Positions 17,114 through 26,289 of a stretch of DNA of 64,000 bases are shown in pieces. Origin of the DNA: Thermoplasmata archaeon (GTDB lineage Archaea > Thermoplasmatota > Thermoplasmata > Methanomassiliicoccales > Methanomethylophilaceae); the NCBI GenBank assembly GCA_015063285.1, contig SUST01000004.1, positions 78,561-142,560 of the forward strand, given 5' to 3'. Positions within the stretch are counted from its first letter, which is position 1, and each line of letters starts with the position of its first letter. The position numbers and the translations under genes are program-made. Below the pieces are notes generated by a model. That model had not been told where the DNA came from. It did no database searches and worked only from the letters and a program-made list of their open reading frames with translations.

Positions 17114-19408
17114 TCACGGTTGTGAGTTCAATATCGCTTTCACGATATTGTTTGCTTCGTCTACGGTATAGTTGGGATCATCGATCCTTAGGCATATGTC
17201 GACGTAGCATCCGTCCTTCATTCCTACGTAGTAGATCATCCATGCCATAAACGCACCGTCTCTGTGACGGTCAGACAGATATCCGTATGCTTCGTCAAAG
17301 CCTGCAATATCCATGACGTAACATTTCGTATCAGTGCCTTCGTATCCTGCCACCTTCTCTTCAAACGTCGATTTCTGAATTGCGAAGTTAGTGTATGCGT
17401 CTTTCTTTGAGCTGAAGTTGATATGACGGTCACCCGATCCGCTGTCTGCCGCCTTAATGCTGGCGAACTCCTCGTCAGCCCCAAGCAGCATTGTGTAAGG
17501 TGCGCCCGCATATTTGTCAAGCATAGAGGTGTTGACAGAATTCGCCCAGGCTTTTGCATCCACATCAGAGATGGGAGGATAGGCTGAATAGATCAGTTTC
17601 TCGATGTCATCCAGCGTCAAGTTCGGCCTTTTGACAATCTGGAGGTCGACAAGGCACTCATCGATGTATCCGACGTATTTCATGCTTCCAAGTACATATT
17701 GGGCATCGGGGTTGGAATTGACATAATAACCGAATCCTTCAGTGAGAGCATTGGAGAATGGAATTTCTTGGCAGATTCCTGTGGTTCTTGCCTCTGTACC
17801 GATTTTGGCCTCATATGTGGCTTTCAACTCGTTAAACTTGGCTATAGGATCCTTTTCCAGAGAGTATTTGATGAAGTATGTCTCACCATCAGATACAACT
17901 TTAGCCACCTGGGAGTTGTTATCCTCTGACAACTTGTACGGTGTGTAGGAATAATCAATCATCGGATCGGGGTTGGAATTGAGATCATCCTTCATCAGAT
18001 CCCAGAATCTTTCAGCCAGTCCGATGACATCGATGTCCGACTCTATATCGTCATCTCCGGACCCGCCTTTCGCATCCATGTAGTTCTGGTAGGTACAGAT
18101 TGTCGTCATGTCCTGAACTACGTTGAAGTCTTGGTCCGGAACAGTGCTGTTCAGATAGTTCAGATACTTGTCCACCATTGTTTGGAAGTAGTTATGTGCT
18201 TCACTCATGGAGACGATATCTGGGTAGAACATTGCTGCAACATACATTACCCTACACGGTGTGGGTATTGACAGATTCAGATAGAACATGTTCTCGAATT
18301 CGCTGGATTTCTTCAAAATGTCTATTCTGCTGTCTTCCCACAGTTTGATCGGGTCCACGTTGATACAGTCGCATGTACGACAATTCATGATGTAGTCGAT
18401 CTTATCGTTGTAGATCGTTATTGCCTCCACATCGTTCAATGGATTGGATCCATTTCCAGGTAGATTGGCCACATCGATTCCTCCTGCCTGAAGTCCCATC
18501 TTGGTATATTGGGAATCATGCTGGGAGATATATTTCCACATGCACAGTGCGATGAATTTGGTGCGTTCATCATCGCCGAGTTTCTCAAGTTTGTCATTCA
18601 AGTCTACTATGGCTTTACGACTGTCGTTGGCATAATTCAGTGCTTTCTTGGAGTAATCTGGGCCTAAGAGGAATCCCAGAAGCATGGTGGCATCAATTGA
18701 GTGCACAGGGTCCGTACATCTGATGTAGATGACAGGTATACCTGTGGTTTCGATGTCATCCTTGTAATCAGACAAAGCTGCATCGTTGTAGGCCAGAATT
18801 GCACCGATACCCTCTCCTTTCTTATAAAGTTCTGAATCAAGGTCCTTTATCGCTTCCCATTCGACCTGAGTTATCATCCTGGGGGATGTTCCCAGGCATC
18901 TGGTGAAACCGTTGTTGTCAGCCTTGTAGAATGTCACTCCGTACGAGTCTCTGTTGGCTATGTATCCGATGACTTTCTCATCACCATCGAACATGAATGT
19001 GAGCTGGAGCATATCGGGGTTGATAGTTATGACATTCTCCAGAGGATAGTTGACCTCGACGATGTTCGTTTTTCCGACATCATAGACATATTGGTCTATG
19101 AAACGCACCTTTGTTTTTTCACCGTTGATGAGCTTCTTTACAATTTCCGCATCCGTTGCGGTTATGGCTCCATCCCCGTCTGCGTCTGCAAATGGGTGCT
19201 CGGATACCTTCGTCCCGATCAGTTGGTTGATGAGATCCACATCTTTCTGGTCTATGGTGTAATCCTCGTTGGCGTTACCATAGACCGGAAGGTTGGTCAT
19301 TTTAAGATTCTCGTAATTGCTGCTGCCAGATCCCAGGAAAAGGATTGCACCGCCTGCAGCTATCGCTACGATTGCCACTACAGAGATTATGACTATGTTC
19401 TTCTGCAC
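17114..19408 (-). CDS. Dockerin-like/substrate-binding protein of an ABC importer (copy 1)
   Basis: 764 residues. An N-terminal membrane anchor (residues 4-26) is followed by two dockerin-like calcium loops (GNANEDYTIDQKDVDLINQL about 43-62; DADGDGAITATDAEIVKKLI about 74-93). Next, about 100-410, comes a class III periplasmic binding domain of BtuF/FepB type (PRMITQVEWEAIKDLD, GIPVIYIRCTDPVHSIDATM). About 460-600 and 630-762 are two copies of a module with a Tyr-Glu-x-Lys helix, a Gly-Tyr-Gly-Tyr-Tyr strand and YVGYIDECLVDL (YVGMKDGCYVDI in the second). The start is GTG with AGGTGA upstream. It lies 9 bases after copy 2. Ligand (siderophore, corrinoid or cobalt complex) is inferred from family and neighbours. 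Confidence 0.75.
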   Translation of the reverse strand: MQKNIVIISVVAIVAIAAGGAILFLGSGSSNYENLKMTNLPVYGNANEDYTIDQKDVDLINQLIGTKVSEHPFADADGDGAITATDAEIVKKLINGEKTKVRFIDQYVYDVGKTNIVEVNYPLENVITINPDMLQLTFMFDGDEKVIGYIANRDSYGVTFYKADNNGFTRCLGTSPRMITQVEWEAIKDLDSELYKKGEGIGAILAYNDAALSDYKDDIETTGIPVIYIRCTDPVHSIDATMLLGFLLGPDYSKKALNYANDSRKAIVDLNDKLEKLGDDERTKFIALCMWKYISQHDSQYTKMGLQAGGIDVANLPGNGSNPLNDVEAITIYNDKIDYIMNCRTCDCINVDPIKLWEDSRIDILKKSSEFENMFYLNLSIPTPCRVMYVAAMFYPDIVSMSEAHNYFQTMVDKYLNYLNSTVPDQDFNVVQDMTTICTYQNYMDAKGGSGDDDIESDIDVIGLAERFWDLMKDDLNSNPDPMIDYSYTPYKLSEDNNSQVAKVVSDGETYFIKYSLEKDPIAKFNELKATYEAKIGTEARTTGICQEIPFSNALTEGFGYYVNSNPDAQYVLGSMKYVGYIDECLVDLQIVKRPNLTLDDIEKLIYSAYPPISDVDAKAWANSVNTSMLDKYAGAPYTMLLGADEEFASIKAADSGSGDRHINFSSKKDAYTNFAIQKSTFEEKVAGYEGTDTKCYVMDIAGFDEAYGYLSDRHRDGAFMAWMIYYVGMKDGCYVDICLRIDDPNYTVDEANNIVKAILNSQP

Positions 19409-19417
19409 TCAATCACC

Positions 19418-21688
19418 TTAACTCACTGAAGATATTGCTTTAGCAATGGCGTTCACTATTTCGGTGGTGTTGGTATCATCGAATGCGGTGCTGTCGCTTC
19501 TCAGGTAGACTGTTGCGAAGCATCCGTCCTGATATCCGACGAATTTGAGCATCCAGAAGCCACCTTGTCTGACGGCTTGAGCATAGAATCCGTATCCATC
19601 TTCCAGGTTATTCTTCTCAACAGCCATTGCGATTCCGCCCATGTAGTCTTGACCGATCTTATCGATGTATTCTTGTTTGGCGGCCATATAGCCGATGAGG
19701 GCATCGGATCTGTTGTCAAAGGTGATGTAATAGTCTTTTCCATCGTCATTCTTGCTGCATTGGATTTTAGCGAATTCGGCTGTGCTGTCCTCTGTTATCG
19801 AGTAAGGCGAGAACTTCATGTTGTTGAGGAGGCTGAGATCGAATTTCTTGGCAATCTCCAAAGCAGACTTTTCGCCGTCAGTTCCCCACAGGGCATCAAC
19901 TATGTTCTCAAGATCATCATCGGTCAGAAGCGGTTTCTTACCGAGATGGATTTCAATCAGACATTCCTTGATGTATCCGACATAGAACATGGAACCGATA
20001 CTGTCCTCGTTCTCTGTGTTGACATAATAGCCGATTCCATCAGTAAGTCCGGTCGGCAGATCGATTTCGATGTATGTGCCTCCCATGGAGGACTGTTTAC
20101 CGATCTTATCCTCATATTCCGCTTTCTTTTTCTGGAATTCCGGTACAGGGTTCTTGTACAGTTTTACATCCAAGTAGTATTTGCCGGATGTGGGCAGGGC
20201 CTGTGCATGCTGGTCGTCACCGCTAGTAGTATACGGTACGCCCTGATAATCGGAAAGGTCCATCTCATTGAGGAAGTGTTTTACGACATTCAGAGAATTG
20301 ATGTCAGAGATGACCTTCTCTCCTGGATCGGGATCCTTGGAATCCTCGTAATCCTTGTAGGTGATGATAGTGAACATATCTTCTTTGATGTCAAAATCTC
20401 CATCACTAACTGTTTTGTCCAGATATGACATGTATCTGTCAACGGTATTCTGGAGATAGCTGTCCGCATCTGCTCTTGAGACTATATCTGGATAGAAAAT
20501 CGCAGCTGCATACATGACTCTGCACGGAACGGGCATGGACATGTTGATCCACACCATGTCTTTGAAGTGGGTGCTCATCTCCAGGAATCTCATATCAGTC
20601 AATTCCCATAAGTCGACAGGGTTTACCCACGCGCAATCCTGTGTTGAACAGTTGAGCATGCAATCGATCTTGTCATTGTACTTTGTGATAGCTTCAACAT
20701 CCTGCAGCTTCTGTGAGGATGTGCCTTCCAATCCGCTCTCTTCGATACCTCCTGCCTGGATACCCATGTTTGTGTACTGTGACTGGTTCTCGGCAACATA
20801 GATCTTCATGGTAAGCGAAATGAAGTGTTTTCTTTCGCTATCCGAGAGTTTGGATACTTTCTTCTGGACATTTGCTATAGTTGTACGGCAGTCATCGGAG
20901 AATGCCACGGCCTTCTTAGCATAATCGGGGCCCAGCAGGAATCCCAGAAGCTCTGCAGCCTCAATCGAGTAAACAGGGTCTGTGCATCTCAGGTAGATTA
21001 TCGGTATTCCTGCAGCTTCGATATCATCCTTGTACTCACCGAGGGCGGCATCGCTCATCACAATTATTGCGCCTATCTTGCTCCCTTTTTCTTGCAGTTC
21101 GACATCGAGGTTCTTTATCCCTTCCCAGTCGGCAGCTGCAATGAATCTGGCCGTGGATCCGACCTGTTTGCTGACACCGTTGTGGGTCGCTTTATAGAAT
21201 TCATTGGGGTAGTTGTCGATGTTGGCGACAAAACCTGCGACCTGGTCATCTGCGTCGATGAGCATGGTCATCAAAAGCATGTCTGCATTTTGGGTTACAA
21301 TATCCCTCAGGGGATAGTCCACCGTTACGTAATGGAAATTGGATTTGATCAGGTCGTACTGGTCTACAAAGGTGACTTCGGTTTTCTCCCCCTTGATCAG
21401 TTTCTCCACTATAGAGATATCTTCAGAATCAAGGATTCCATCTCTGTTGGCATCTGCGAAGGGATGTACCGAGATCGGAGTTTTTTCTGTGATCATCGAA
21501 TTGATCAGTTCTATATCTTGATCGTCAACGACATCGTCGTCGTTGGCATTCCCGAAAACGGGAAGGCTTCCTTTGACGATATCGCCTCCGCCGCCTGAAT
21601 TATTGCTGTTCAGGACAAAAATGGCTGCGCCAACGATCACTATTACCGCGACTAACGCGATTCCAATTGTTGTGACATTGGATTTCAT
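19418..21688 (-). CDS. Dockerin-like/substrate-binding protein of an ABC importer (copy 2)
   Basis: 756 residues, same architecture as its downstream neighbour: anchor (residues 7-27), dockerin-like loops (GNANDDDVVDDQDIELINSM; DANRDGILDSEDISIVEKLI), a BtuF/FepB-like binding domain (AAADWEGIKNLD, GIPIIYLRCTDPVYSIEAAE), then two C-terminal modules (EYEDKIGKQ with DGIGYYVNTEN and YVGYIKECLIEIHL; EYIDKIGQ with DGYGFYAQ and FVGYQDGCFATVYL). The two proteins are clear paralogues from a tandem duplication but have diverged a good deal. First gene of a two-gene minus-strand operon, divergent from the permease genes by 115 bases. A role in docking binding proteins to a surface partner is speculation. 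Confidence 0.75.
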   Translation of the reverse strand: MKSNVTTIGIALVAVIVIVGAAIFVLNSNNSGGGGDIVKGSLPVFGNANDDDVVDDQDIELINSMITEKTPISVHPFADANRDGILDSEDISIVEKLIKGEKTEVTFVDQYDLIKSNFHYVTVDYPLRDIVTQNADMLLMTMLIDADDQVAGFVANIDNYPNEFYKATHNGVSKQVGSTARFIAAADWEGIKNLDVELQEKGSKIGAIIVMSDAALGEYKDDIEAAGIPIIYLRCTDPVYSIEAAELLGFLLGPDYAKKAVAFSDDCRTTIANVQKKVSKLSDSERKHFISLTMKIYVAENQSQYTNMGIQAGGIEESGLEGTSSQKLQDVEAITKYNDKIDCMLNCSTQDCAWVNPVDLWELTDMRFLEMSTHFKDMVWINMSMPVPCRVMYAAAIFYPDIVSRADADSYLQNTVDRYMSYLDKTVSDGDFDIKEDMFTIITYKDYEDSKDPDPGEKVISDINSLNVVKHFLNEMDLSDYQGVPYTTSGDDQHAQALPTSGKYYLDVKLYKNPVPEFQKKKAEYEDKIGKQSSMGGTYIEIDLPTGLTDGIGYYVNTENEDSIGSMFYVGYIKECLIEIHLGKKPLLTDDDLENIVDALWGTDGEKSALEIAKKFDLSLLNNMKFSPYSITEDSTAEFAKIQCSKNDDGKDYYITFDNRSDALIGYMAAKQEYIDKIGQDYMGGIAMAVEKNNLEDGYGFYAQAVRQGGFWMLKFVGYQDGCFATVYLRSDSTAFDDTNTTEIVNAIAKAISSVS

Positions 21689-21788
21689 GCTATCAATTGA
21701 GTTTGGTTAGTCTCTAATAATATAAAAGTCGGAAGTATCGTCCATCGGAAGATGTGAAAAAGGTTATTCATAAATATTCAAAAGGCTC

Positions 21789-21803
21789 TGGATGTGACAT
21801 CCA
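21789..21803 (+). promoter_or_regulatory. Palindromic operator before the permease operon
   Basis: TGGAT-GTGAC-ATCCA, perfect 5-bp arms, ends directly at the ATG. The TATA-like ATAAATATT (21770-21778) puts the transcription start near 21800, inside the palindrome. The same arms occur at 24842. Confidence 0.65.
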
Positions 21804-22886
21804 ATGGTCGAAGATATCAACGAAGCCAGGAAGGAAGAATATCGCTCTTCCATTTCAAGAAAAATCACGTTCTTGGTGGTATGTTTTGCTATACTGTTAG
21901 TAACGACTATTGTGTCATGTTCTGTCGGGACAGGTTATGAATTCGGAAAAACAGCGCAAGTAATTTGGGACCATATCACAGGCGTTACGTACCCCGTAAG
22001 GAGTCCAGACTGGTGGGCGGATTACTATATCTTCAACAATGTCATGCCCGGTGTAATAATGGCCCTCGTGGCCGGAGCGGGATTGGCCTTGGCCGGTACC
22101 GTCATGCAGAGTATGATGGAGAATCCTTTGGCCGATGCATACACGACCGGTATCTCTTCGGGAGCTTGTTTGGGTGCAGTCGTTGCAATCATTATGGGCT
22201 ATTCATACTCCACCATAGTTGCTGGTGCAGGAATAGTGATAAACGCTTTCATAGGGTCGCTGATTCCCGCCGTTATAATCATTCTGATGATCAGATATGT
22301 GGGCAATTCTCCCTCAACGATTATTTTGATAGGAACGGCGTTGACGTTCTTCTTCAATTCGATGGTCACTTTGATTATGATGACGTCGAGTGCAGAGAGT
22401 CTTCAGGATGCATACATATGGCAAGTGGGCAGCGTTACTAACGCTTCCTGGTCAGATATGCCTTTGATGATTGTGATGTGTATAGCCTCGGCAGTACTCG
22501 TACAGATATCATCGAACAAGCTTAACATAATGGCATTGGGTGAGAAGAGCGCAAAGAGTCTGGGACTGGACGTTGTTCAGTTCAGGATGCTTTGCATTAT
22601 TCTGACATCTGTTTTGATCGCATCTATCATCTCGTTCACAGGAGTCATAGGTTTCATCGGTCTTGTCGCTCCTCATATCACACGTTTCCTGGTGGGAGGG
22701 GATAACAGATTCGTCGTTCCAGGATCGATAATAATGGGTTCGACGATTCTCGTGGTAGCCGATCTGATATCGCGCATGCTGATGACATTCGGCAACATCC
22801 CTCTGGGAGTCGTAATGTCTTTCATCGGAGCTCCCGTATTTCTGTACCTTATCATCAGGCGCAGATCTGAAAGGGAGGTATTCTGA
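21804..22886 (+). CDS. BtuC/FecCD-type ABC permease 1
   Basis: 360 residues, about ten membrane helices. Family motifs: GAGLALAGTVMQSMMENPLADAYTTGISSGA (about residues 92-122; the conserved Q-x-x-x-x-NPLA-P stretch) and GFIGLVAPHITRFLVGGDNR near the C-terminus, which contacts the ATPase. It forms the channel of an iron-siderophore, haem or cobalamin importer. Its stop overlaps the next start (TGATG), so the two permeases are made together, perhaps as a heterodimer. The start follows a TATA box and a palindromic operator. Divergent genes encode two binding proteins. Confidence 0.88.
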   Translation: MVEDINEARKEEYRSSISRKITFLVVCFAILLVTTIVSCSVGTGYEFGKTAQVIWDHITGVTYPVRSPDWWADYYIFNNVMPGVIMALVAGAGLALAGTVMQSMMENPLADAYTTGISSGACLGAVVAIIMGYSYSTIVAGAGIVINAFIGSLIPAVIIILMIRYVGNSPSTIILIGTALTFFFNSMVTLIMMTSSAESLQDAYIWQVGSVTNASWSDMPLMIVMCIASAVLVQISSNKLNIMALGEKSAKSLGLDVVQFRMLCIILTSVLIASIISFTGVIGFIGLVAPHITRFLVGGDNRFVVPGSIIMGSTILVVADLISRMLMTFGNIPLGVVMSFIGAPVFLYLIIRRRSEREVF

Positions 22887-23935
22887 TGGGAAAGGAGGAC
22901 TACAAGCGTGCAGTCCAAAAGAAATGGCTTTTCATTATCCTGTGCGCGGTGGCTACGTTGGTGGCCTTGGTGTTCTCACTCTCAATAGGTCTTTACGACA
23001 TCAGTTTCGCAGATTGCTATAGGGTGCTGATAGAGCATTTAACGGGGAACATCACCAATCCCTATGAGGACGATATCGTCATCAATACCAGGCTCCCGAT
23101 TTCGGTATTTGCGGTCATTGTAGGCGCTGTGCTTGCCTTGGGCGGAGCTGTGATGCAGTCTATGCTCAGGAATCCTCTTGCCGACCCTTATACGATGGGA
23201 GTATCGTCCGGAGCTTTGCTGGGCGCATCTCTTGCCATCATCCTTGGAGAATCAATTATGCCGTTCTTCAGCGATAAATGGGTGACCATTGTTATGGCAT
23301 TCCTATTCTCGCTGATACCGGTCACAGTCATTTTGATGGTTTCGACAAAACGTAAGGTTACTGCGACCAAAGTGATACTTATCGGAATAGCGATGATGTA
23401 CATCTTTTCAGCCATCGTCCAGCTCATAATGATTACCTCTTCAGAAGAGACTCTGGCCGAGATCTATTCCTGGAGGGTAGGTACCCTAACTCTGACGGAA
23501 TGGGATACAATCCCCATCCCTCTCGCAATCAGTCTCGTTTGCGGGATCATAATCATGTATCATTACAGACGCATCAACGTCATGATGGCTGGAGCAAATT
23601 CGGCACACTCTATGGGTGTGGATCCTAACAGGACTCTGCTGGTCGAGACAACACTGGTTTCGCTGATGACAGCAGCAGTCGTCAGTTTCACAGGTACGAT
23701 CGGATTCGTAGGACTTGTGGGACCTCACATCGCTAGGCTTTTCGTGGGATCCGAATCAAAACATCTTCTTCCCGCTTCCGCAGTTTTCGGAGGATTGTTC
23801 CTTCTGTTGGCCAATTGCATCGCCAGGGTTTCAGGAGAATACGGTCTGCCCGTGGGAGTGGTCAGTGCGGTCATAGGTTGTCCGCTTTTCATATTCATAC
23901 TGGTCAAGATGCGCAGGAAGAGCGCGTGGAATTGA
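22886..23935 (+). CDS. BtuC/FecCD-type ABC permease 2
   Basis: 349 residues, about ten membrane helices. It carries GAVLALGGAVMQSMLRNPLADPYTMGVSSGA and GFVGLVGPHIARLFVGSESKHLLP, both highly typical of the FecCD family. Similar to permease 1 but clearly distinct. Because only one ATPase gene follows, the likely complex is a permease heterodimer with an ATPase homodimer, as in FhuB-like or FecCD systems; two separate homodimeric importers sharing one ATPase are also possible. Nothing looks truncated. Confidence 0.88.
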   Translation: MGKEDYKRAVQKKWLFIILCAVATLVALVFSLSIGLYDISFADCYRVLIEHLTGNITNPYEDDIVINTRLPISVFAVIVGAVLALGGAVMQSMLRNPLADPYTMGVSSGALLGASLAIILGESIMPFFSDKWVTIVMAFLFSLIPVTVILMVSTKRKVTATKVILIGIAMMYIFSAIVQLIMITSSEETLAEIYSWRVGTLTLTEWDTIPIPLAISLVCGIIIMYHYRRINVMMAGANSAHSMGVDPNRTLLVETTLVSLMTAAVVSFTGTIGFVGLVGPHIARLFVGSESKHLLPASAVFGGLFLLLANCIARVSGEYGLPVGVVSAVIGCPLFIFILVKMRRKSAWN

Positions 23936-23944
23936 GGTGTTAGA

Positions 23945-24769
23945 ATGAGGTTAATTATCGACGGAATTGAATTCGGATACTCCAGTGTCCCTGTCCTCAA
24001 GGATATCACATTGGATGCTAACGGGCCCCAGCTATTATCCATAATCGGGCCCAACGGAGTCGGTAAATCTACTTTGATACACTGCATCAACAGGATTCTT
24101 TCTCCAAACAAAGGAACCGTTATGATTGACGGGGACAATGTAAATGATGTTTCATTGAAGGACCTGGCTAAAAAAGTAGGTTATGTTCCTTATTCCGCTA
24201 ATGATACTTTCCCATTGTCTGTCGTCGATACGGTCTTAATGGGTCGTCACCCTCACGCTACGTACAAGTCTCTTGATAAGGATCTAGACATAGTTTATGA
24301 TACGCTCAGACTTCTGGATATTGAAGATCTGGCCATGAGGAATTTCAATGAACTGTCGGCAGGACAGCATCAGAAGGTCATGCTTGCCAGAGGTCTTGTT
24401 CAGGAGCCTGAGATCCTGCTTCTGGACGAACCCACTTCCAATCTCGATATAAAGCATCAGATGGAGGTAACTCGTATACTGAGAGGTCTTTCTCAGGAGA
24501 AGGACATCCTAGTGATCATGATAAGTCACGACCTGAACATAGCTGCGAAGTATTCAGACACGATGATCATGCTCCACGGCGGTTCGATTTATGCCATCGG
24601 AACCCCCAGCCAGGTTATCACCAAGGAGAACATCAAAGCGGTCTACGATGTCGATTCAGAAGTGATCGAGAGCCACGGCAGGCCTCATTTGATCATGCTC
24701 GATGATGATTTCGATAATACGGAGCATAGTTTGCCCTCGGACACTTATGCCGTCAATGAGATGAGGTAA
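23945..24769 (+). CDS. ABC transporter ATPase, BtuD/FecE type
   Basis: 274 residues. Walker A is GPNGVGKSTL (about residues 36-45), the Q-loop region follows at YVPYSANDTFPLSV, the signature is LSAGQHQKVMLARGL, Walker B is ILLLDEPTSNLD, and the switch histidine is in MISHDLN. It powers the two permeases encoded just upstream. The signature reads SAGQ where most have SGGE or SGGQ, a tolerated variant. A GAGGTG ribosome site lies 5 bases before the ATG. The C-terminal 35 residues (after VIESHGRPHLIML) form an acidic tail. Third gene of the operon. Confidence 0.92.
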   Translation: MRLIIDGIEFGYSSVPVLKDITLDANGPQLLSIIGPNGVGKSTLIHCINRILSPNKGTVMIDGDNVNDVSLKDLAKKVGYVPYSANDTFPLSVVDTVLMGRHPHATYKSLDKDLDIVYDTLRLLDIEDLAMRNFNELSAGQHQKVMLARGLVQEPEILLLDEPTSNLDIKHQMEVTRILRGLSQEKDILVIMISHDLNIAAKYSDTMIMLHGGSIYAIGTPSQVITKENIKAVYDVDSEVIESHGRPHLIMLDDDFDNTEHSLPSDTYAVNEMR

Positions 24770-24841
24770 TCGGATTCTATATCCACCTATATTTAACGTA
24801 CAATGGTGAATGATTAAGTACTATATTCATGATTAATCAGA

Positions 24842-24856
24842 TGGATACTTCATCCA
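24842..24856 (+). promoter_or_regulatory. Palindromic operator before gene 24866
   Basis: TGGAT-ACTTC-ATCCA, with the same arms as the site at 21789. A TATA-like CTATATTCA (24821-24829) predicts a start of transcription near 24850, inside the palindrome. Confidence 0.65.
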
Positions 24857-24865
24857 GTTGATATC

Positions 24866-25627
24866 ATGGAAAAGAAGACAATGACTATCATCGCCGTAGT
24901 GGCGGTTGTCGCGATTGTGGCTATCGTTGCAGCGGTTGTTCTGATGAACAACAATTCCAAAGAGTACAACGCTCAGGAATTGGCTCAGAAATTCGTAAAA
25001 GACTATGATGGTGAATTCGGAGATTTCACTATCGCAACAGGCGGATCTGCAACTGAAGCAGAAATGAATTATGTTGCTACCCAGAAGAACTGGAAAGGCG
25101 AAGACCTTTCTGGAACCAGAAGCATGAACATCAAGATTGTCACCTGCGAATCAAAGGAGAAAGCAGCACAAGAGTTTGAGAAATACATCAGTGTTGCGGA
25201 TGCGCCATACAACTCTAAGAATGGAAGCACAGCAGGAAACACAATCTTGAACAAACTCGACAAACTCGGAATGGCTGGCGATTATGTTACAGTTCTGAAT
25301 GGAACTAAGAACATTGACATTACCACCATACCGGATAACACAACTCTCAAATCTGTCAAAGCTTCTGATTACGGAGCAGACCAGATTTATGTCCTCTATG
25401 CAGCATATCACAAGACTGATGATGCTACCAAACAGCAGTACAGTCAGTTCTCGATGGTTCTTCTCGACGGAAAGAACATTGTAGTCATCAACCAGTCCTC
25501 TAAGGACGAGTTCAGTATGTACTACAACATTTCTATCAATGAGAAGTCCAAAGCAAAGGAAGGAGAAGCCTTCATCACTGTTGAGGATTTCGAGAAGGAA
25601 CTCATTAAGTTCGCAAAAGCATTCTAA
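24866..25627 (+). CDS. Membrane-anchored protein of unknown function
   Basis: 253 residues. A long hydrophobic anchor (about residues 6-30, IIAVVAVVAIVAIVAAVVL) is followed by a soluble domain with no cysteine pair, rich in Lys, Asp and Asn: a helix EYNAQELAQKFVKDYDGEFG, a Gly-rich loop, EKAAQEFEKYISVADAPYNS and a C-terminal VEDFEKELIKFAKAF. The helix-strand pattern faintly recalls the C-terminal modules of the two dockerin-like binding proteins, but I cannot prove homology. It should face outward. It has its own promoter with the same operator palindrome as the permease operon, so it is probably part of the same uptake system. A strong terminator follows. Confidence 0.65.
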   Translation: MEKKTMTIIAVVAVVAIVAIVAAVVLMNNNSKEYNAQELAQKFVKDYDGEFGDFTIATGGSATEAEMNYVATQKNWKGEDLSGTRSMNIKIVTCESKEKAAQEFEKYISVADAPYNSKNGSTAGNTILNKLDKLGMAGDYVTVLNGTKNIDITTIPDNTTLKSVKASDYGADQIYVLYAAYHKTDDATKQQYSQFSMVLLDGKNIVVINQSSKDEFSMYYNISINEKSKAKEGEAFITVEDFEKELIKFAKAF

Positions 25628-25638
25628 AACCATTAATT

Positions 25639-25667
25639 GGCGGGGGGTTTCCCCCCACCTCAGTTTT
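25639..25667 (+). terminator. Terminator after gene 24866
   Basis: GG-C-GGGGGG-TTT-CCCCCC-A-CC hairpin (one mismatch) followed by CAGTTTTT. It overlaps the last codons of the convergent flavodoxin gene. Confidence 0.8.
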
Positions 25668-26280
25668 TAGGGACAAAGCCGACAGAGTCTAACCAAGTGT
25701 AGATTTCTTGTTCTGAAAATCCGCTTGGGAATGAGGCACTTTTTTCCATGTGTGCATTTGGTTCAGCAGTTGTAATTCTGTTTAAAGCACCTGCAATTCC
25801 GGCGCTCCAAGATGTACAAAATGGTGCGATATTAAGACCGCTCAGATCATAAATGTCCAAGAAAGAATCGATTATTTTAGGTTCTTTATGGTACCATATC
25901 GGAAATCCTAGAATTACTGTCGAGTACCTTGATAAATCGATTTTATTGCCAGCTATCGCTGGTCTGAAATTGGGGTCAGCGTTTTCTTTGCTAACACGGC
26001 TATTAGGGTCATCACGGTTAAGGTCTTCTTTTGTATACGGGATAACGGGTTCAATACGGTAAATATCGCATCCAAGATAGTCTTGAATCTTTTTAGCAAC
26101 ACCATCGGTCACTTCCGTTGCGGAGAAATAGACTAGGATCACGTTCTCATTCAGGTCTGGGAATACAGGATCTACAGGATCGTCCGAATTGTTCCCGTTC
26201 ATCATTATAACTGCAGCGGCCACACATGCGACGACAGCCACAGCAGCTATCACGATAATCATTGTCTGTTTTGTTTCCAT
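25660..26280 (-). CDS. Membrane-anchored flavodoxin-like protein
   Basis: 206 residues. An N-terminal membrane anchor (about residues 7-27, IIVIAAVAVVACVAAAVIM) and a short acidic linker precede a flavodoxin domain: VILVYFSATEVTDGVAKKI (FMN phosphate loop, with Glu where most have Gly), IPYTKEDLNRDDPNSRVSKE, RPAIAG, TVILGFPIWYHKEPKIIDSF and a C-terminal PFCTSWSAGIAGAL. This matches the Flavodoxin_4 group. The anchor would place an electron carrier outside the membrane or just on it, which is odd for a flavodoxin. The start is 9 bases after the cobN stop, so it shares that transcript; a role in reducing imported metal or corrinoid is inference. Confidence 0.75.
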   Translation of the reverse strand: METKQTMIIVIAAVAVVACVAAAVIMMNGNNSDDPVDPVFPDLNENVILVYFSATEVTDGVAKKIQDYLGCDIYRIEPVIPYTKEDLNRDDPNSRVSKENADPNFRPAIAGNKIDLSRYSTVILGFPIWYHKEPKIIDSFLDIYDLSGLNIAPFCTSWSAGIAGALNRITTAEPNAHMEKSASFPSGFSEQEIYTWLDSVGFVPKN

Positions 26281-26289
26281 TTTATCACT

